Positions 6,191 through 7,756 of a stretch of 7,756 bases of DNA are shown piece after piece (position 1 is the stretch's first letter; the number at the start of each line of letters is the position of its first letter). This stretch comes from Cyclobacteriaceae bacterium. Its GTDB lineage: Bacteria; Bacteroidota; Bacteroidia; Cytophagales; Cyclobacteriaceae. The stretch lies in contig JAUUZS010000187.1 of assembly GCA_030589835.1 (NCBI GenBank), forward strand, positions 1 through 7,756, read 5' to 3'. The translations under genes and the position numbers were made by a program. Below the pieces are notes generated by a model, which was not told the origin of the DNA, searched no databases, and was given only the letters and a program-made list of their open reading frames with translations.

Positions 6191-7579
6191 ATGAAGCGCT
6201 ATGAGGACTTAGTGAGCCAAACGTTTGAGTTCCCAAAAGAGGAATTCAAAGTCGTCAATCATGAATTGCATTTCCACGACATCCCTTTAATGGATATCAT
6301 CAAAGAACATGGAACGCCTTTGAAATTATCCTACCTTCCGAAAATAAGCCAGAACATCATCAAGGCAAAAAAGATGTTTAGTAGTGCCATGAAAAAGCAT
6401 AAATACGATGGCACGTATATGTATTGCTATTGTACTAAATCTTCCCACTTCAGTTTTGTGTTGGAGGAGGCTTTGAAAAACAAGGTACACCTGGAGACAT
6501 CCTCTGCCTATGATTTGGATATTGTCAGAAAACTTGATGAGAAAGGGAGTATTGACAAAGATATTTTTATTGTATGCAATGGATTTAAAAGGCCATTATA
6601 CAAACAATACATTGCAGAGATGATCAATGATGGATTCAAAAACTGCATACCTGTTTTGGATACGCTCAATGAGATAGATTATTATGTAGAGCATGTGAAC
6701 AAACCCATTCAAGTTGGAATCCGGGTTGCGGCTGATGAAGAACCAAATTTTGAATTTTATACCTCAAGGTTGGGAGTAAGATATGGTGATGTAAATCGTT
6801 TGTACAAAGAGAAAATTGCAAATAACCCCAATGTGAAGCTGAAAATGCTACATTTTTTTATTCACTGGGGAATTAGTGATTCCGCATATTACTGGAGTGA
6901 ATTAAGTCGTTTTGTATTCAAATATTGTGAGCTAAAAAAGAAATGTCCCGAGTTGGACACGATTGATATTGGCGGCGGATTTCCAATCAAGACATCGCTA
7001 CAGTTTGAATTTGATTATGATTATATGGTCGATCAAATCGTACAAAATATTAAATGGATTTGCGATAAAAATCATGTGCCCACACCGAATATAATTACTG
7101 AATTTGGAGCCTATACGGTAGGCGAAAGTGGTGCTACGATATATTCGGTTTTGGATACCAAACTGCAAAATGAGAAGGAACTTTGGTATATGATAGATGG
7201 ATCCTTTATCACACACATTCCGGATTCTTATGGCATGAATCAGAAATACATTATGATGGCCATAAACAATTGGGATGACTTGTACCATAGAGTAAATTTG
7301 GGTGGACTGACTTGCGACAGCTTTGATTATTACAATTCGGAAGCACATACCTCAGAAGTTTTTCTTCCAAAAATGAGCAATGGAGATCCGCTTTATATTG
7401 GTTTTTTCAATACAGGAGCGTATCAGGAATCTTTAGGTGGATATGGAGGCTTGCAGCATTGCCTTATCCCTTCACCCAAACATATTATTATTGATAGAAA
7501 TAAAAACAACGACCTTACCACACGTGTTTTTGCTGAAGAACAAGCGAGTGAGTCGATGATGAAATTATTGGGGTATTAG
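6191..7579 (+). CDS. speA: PLP-dependent arginine decarboxylase, short Bacteroidota type
   Basis: This 462-residue protein belongs to the fold-type III (alanine racemase-like) PLP decarboxylases and closely resembles the short enzymes annotated as arginine decarboxylase in Bacteroidota, which turn arginine into agmatine, the first step of polyamine synthesis. It lacks the extra domains of the roughly 630-650-residue SpeA of proteobacteria. Visible active-site features: K83 in YCYCTKSSH (PLP Schiff base), H225 in FFIHWG (probably stacking on PLP, by analogy with H197 of ornithine decarboxylase), the phosphate-binding DIGGGFP (259-265), E304 in TEFGAY, the C375-D376 pair in GGLTCDSFDYY and Y411 in GAYQE. 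All expected catalytic positions are present. The ATG at 6191 follows an A/T-rich leader without Shine-Dalgarno; an ATG at 6166 opens a 12-codon overlapping frame. The substrate is inferred from family, since diaminopimelate or carboxynorspermidine decarboxylases share the fold. No agmatinase gene follows within the window. Confidence 0.9.
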   Translation: MKRYEDLVSQTFEFPKEEFKVVNHELHFHDIPLMDIIKEHGTPLKLSYLPKISQNIIKAKKMFSSAMKKHKYDGTYMYCYCTKSSHFSFVLEEALKNKVHLETSSAYDLDIVRKLDEKGSIDKDIFIVCNGFKRPLYKQYIAEMINDGFKNCIPVLDTLNEIDYYVEHVNKPIQVGIRVAADEEPNFEFYTSRLGVRYGDVNRLYKEKIANNPNVKLKMLHFFIHWGISDSAYYWSELSRFVFKYCELKKKCPELDTIDIGGGFPIKTSLQFEFDYDYMVDQIVQNIKWICDKNHVPTPNIITEFGAYTVGESGATIYSVLDTKLQNEKELWYMIDGSFITHIPDSYGMNQKYIMMAINNWDDLYHRVNLGGLTCDSFDYYNSEAHTSEVFLPKMSNGDPLYIGFFNTGAYQESLGGYGGLQHCLIPSPKHIIIDRNKNNDLTTRVFAEEQASESMMKLLGY

Positions 7580-7680
7580 GCTCAATACTTTAATGAGTTT
7601 ATAATATAAAAATTGATGATAATTCAATAAAAGCAAATCTGCATTTTGTATTACAGCCCTTACATATCAAGATAAAGTAG

Positions 7681-7703
7681 TATATTTGTACCATATTGGT
7701 ACA
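7681..7703 (+). promoter_or_regulatory. Promoter -7 element overlapped by a GTAC dyad operator
   Basis: TATATTTG (7681-7688) matches the Bacteroidota -7 consensus TAnnTTTG; no TTG at the right distance upstream was found. Overlapping its end is a perfect inverted repeat TGTACCA-TAT-TGGTACA (7687-7703) with two GTAC cores 11 bp apart centre to centre. Operators of YefM/Phd-type antitoxins are known for GTAC-centred palindromes (TGTACA in E. coli yefM-yoeB), and the next ATG begins a Phd-like protein. Binding there would block the polymerase, the usual autorepression of toxin-antitoxin operons (inference). The preceding 7580-7680 is AT-rich and shows only short, weak inverted repeats after speA, with no convincing terminator. 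Confidence 0.6.
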
Positions 7704-7718
7704 TGAAAATAGTTAGTT

Positions 7719-7756
7719 ATGTTAGTAATCAGCAGTAGGGAATTCAGGGATCATCA
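7719..7756 (+). CDS. Phd/YefM-family antitoxin, 5' fragment cut by window end
   Basis: The ATG at 7719 opens a frame that is still open at the window end and encodes MLVISSREFRDH. This is the characteristic N-terminus of prevent-host-death (Phd/YefM) antitoxins in Bacteroidota (M-x-V-I-S-S-R-E-F-R), the strand and helix that make up the DNA-binding part. Such antitoxins are about 70-90 residues long, bind and neutralise a toxin (often RelE/YoeB or Doc/PIN type) encoded just downstream, and repress their own promoter. The GTAC dyad 16 nt upstream and the -7 element support this reading. Only 12 codons are visible, so the toxin partner is unknown. A competing ATG at 7703 stops after 11 codons and is rejected. 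Confidence 0.68.
   Translation, partial: MLVISSREFRDH

Noticed and set aside
6166..6204. Twelve-codon ATG frame (MPNFKSYINEAL) overlapping the speA start, as a regulatory leader peptide.
   Set aside because: Short, no ribosome binding site, no polyamine-stalling motif recognised; frames this short are expected by chance.
6998..7348. Minus-strand 116-codon open frame inside speA.
   Set aside because: It is antisense to a fully conserved enzyme and its product has no recognisable features.
7703..7738. ATG at 7703 giving MKIVSYVSNQQ as the start of the right-edge gene.
   Set aside because: It stops after 11 codons, and the ATG lies inside the operator dyad; the overlapping frame from 7719 has recognisable antitoxin sequence.
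1..7756. CRISPR arrays, tRNA or rRNA genes, insertion sequences.
   Set aside because: No regularly spaced repeats, cloverleaf-like stretches, transposase motifs or terminal inverted repeats were seen in reading both strands.

Overview
The window is moderately AT-rich and looks like the chromosome of a member of the Bacteroidota. Four things point that way. The arginine decarboxylase is the short, roughly 460-residue stand-alone form typical of that phylum. Start codons mostly lack Shine-Dalgarno sequences and have A/T-rich leaders. Several leaders carry the TAnnTTTG -7 promoter element of Bacteroidota. A menaquinone gene sits beside a Crp/Fnr-type regulator. Genus cannot be told from the sequence alone.

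Layout, left to right. Bases 1-215 hold no intact gene, but one + strand frame (38-217) reads like the eroded C-terminal helix-turn-helix of a Crp/Fnr regulator. Next comes a minus-strand block that reads right to left: a two-domain universal stress protein (USP, 2301-1435), a second and more degenerate USP (1417-575), and a SUI1/eIF1-like translation factor (563-216). Gaps of 17 and 11 nt suggest one operon. Upstream of it (2302-2483) lie a perfect 32-bp palindrome that looks like the terminator of the preceding gene and an FNR/CRP-type half-site pair, TGAT-N4-ATCA. That preceding gene (3206-2484, minus) is an FNR-like regulator with a partial set of iron-sulfur cysteines. Further right, still on the minus strand, are argS (6090-4300) and menA (4281-3382), 18 nt apart.

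On the + strand, divergent from argS across a 100-nt spacer, is speA (6191-7579). At the right edge the window runs into a new gene. A TAnnTTTG element overlaps a 17-bp dyad with two GTAC cores, followed by an ATG whose first 12 codons match the start of Phd/YefM-type antitoxins. This is most likely the beginning of a toxin-antitoxin operon cut off by the window end.

How the parts may fit together (inference): the regulator, the stress proteins and the menaquinone gene suggest a redox- or oxygen-responsive neighbourhood, with the regulator probably acting on the stress operon through the nearby box. argS and speA both use arginine and share a divergent spacer. Most genes are ordinary housekeeping genes. 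The parts most worth following are the regulatory palindromes, the incomplete-cluster FNR-like protein, and the toxin-antitoxin start at the right edge.
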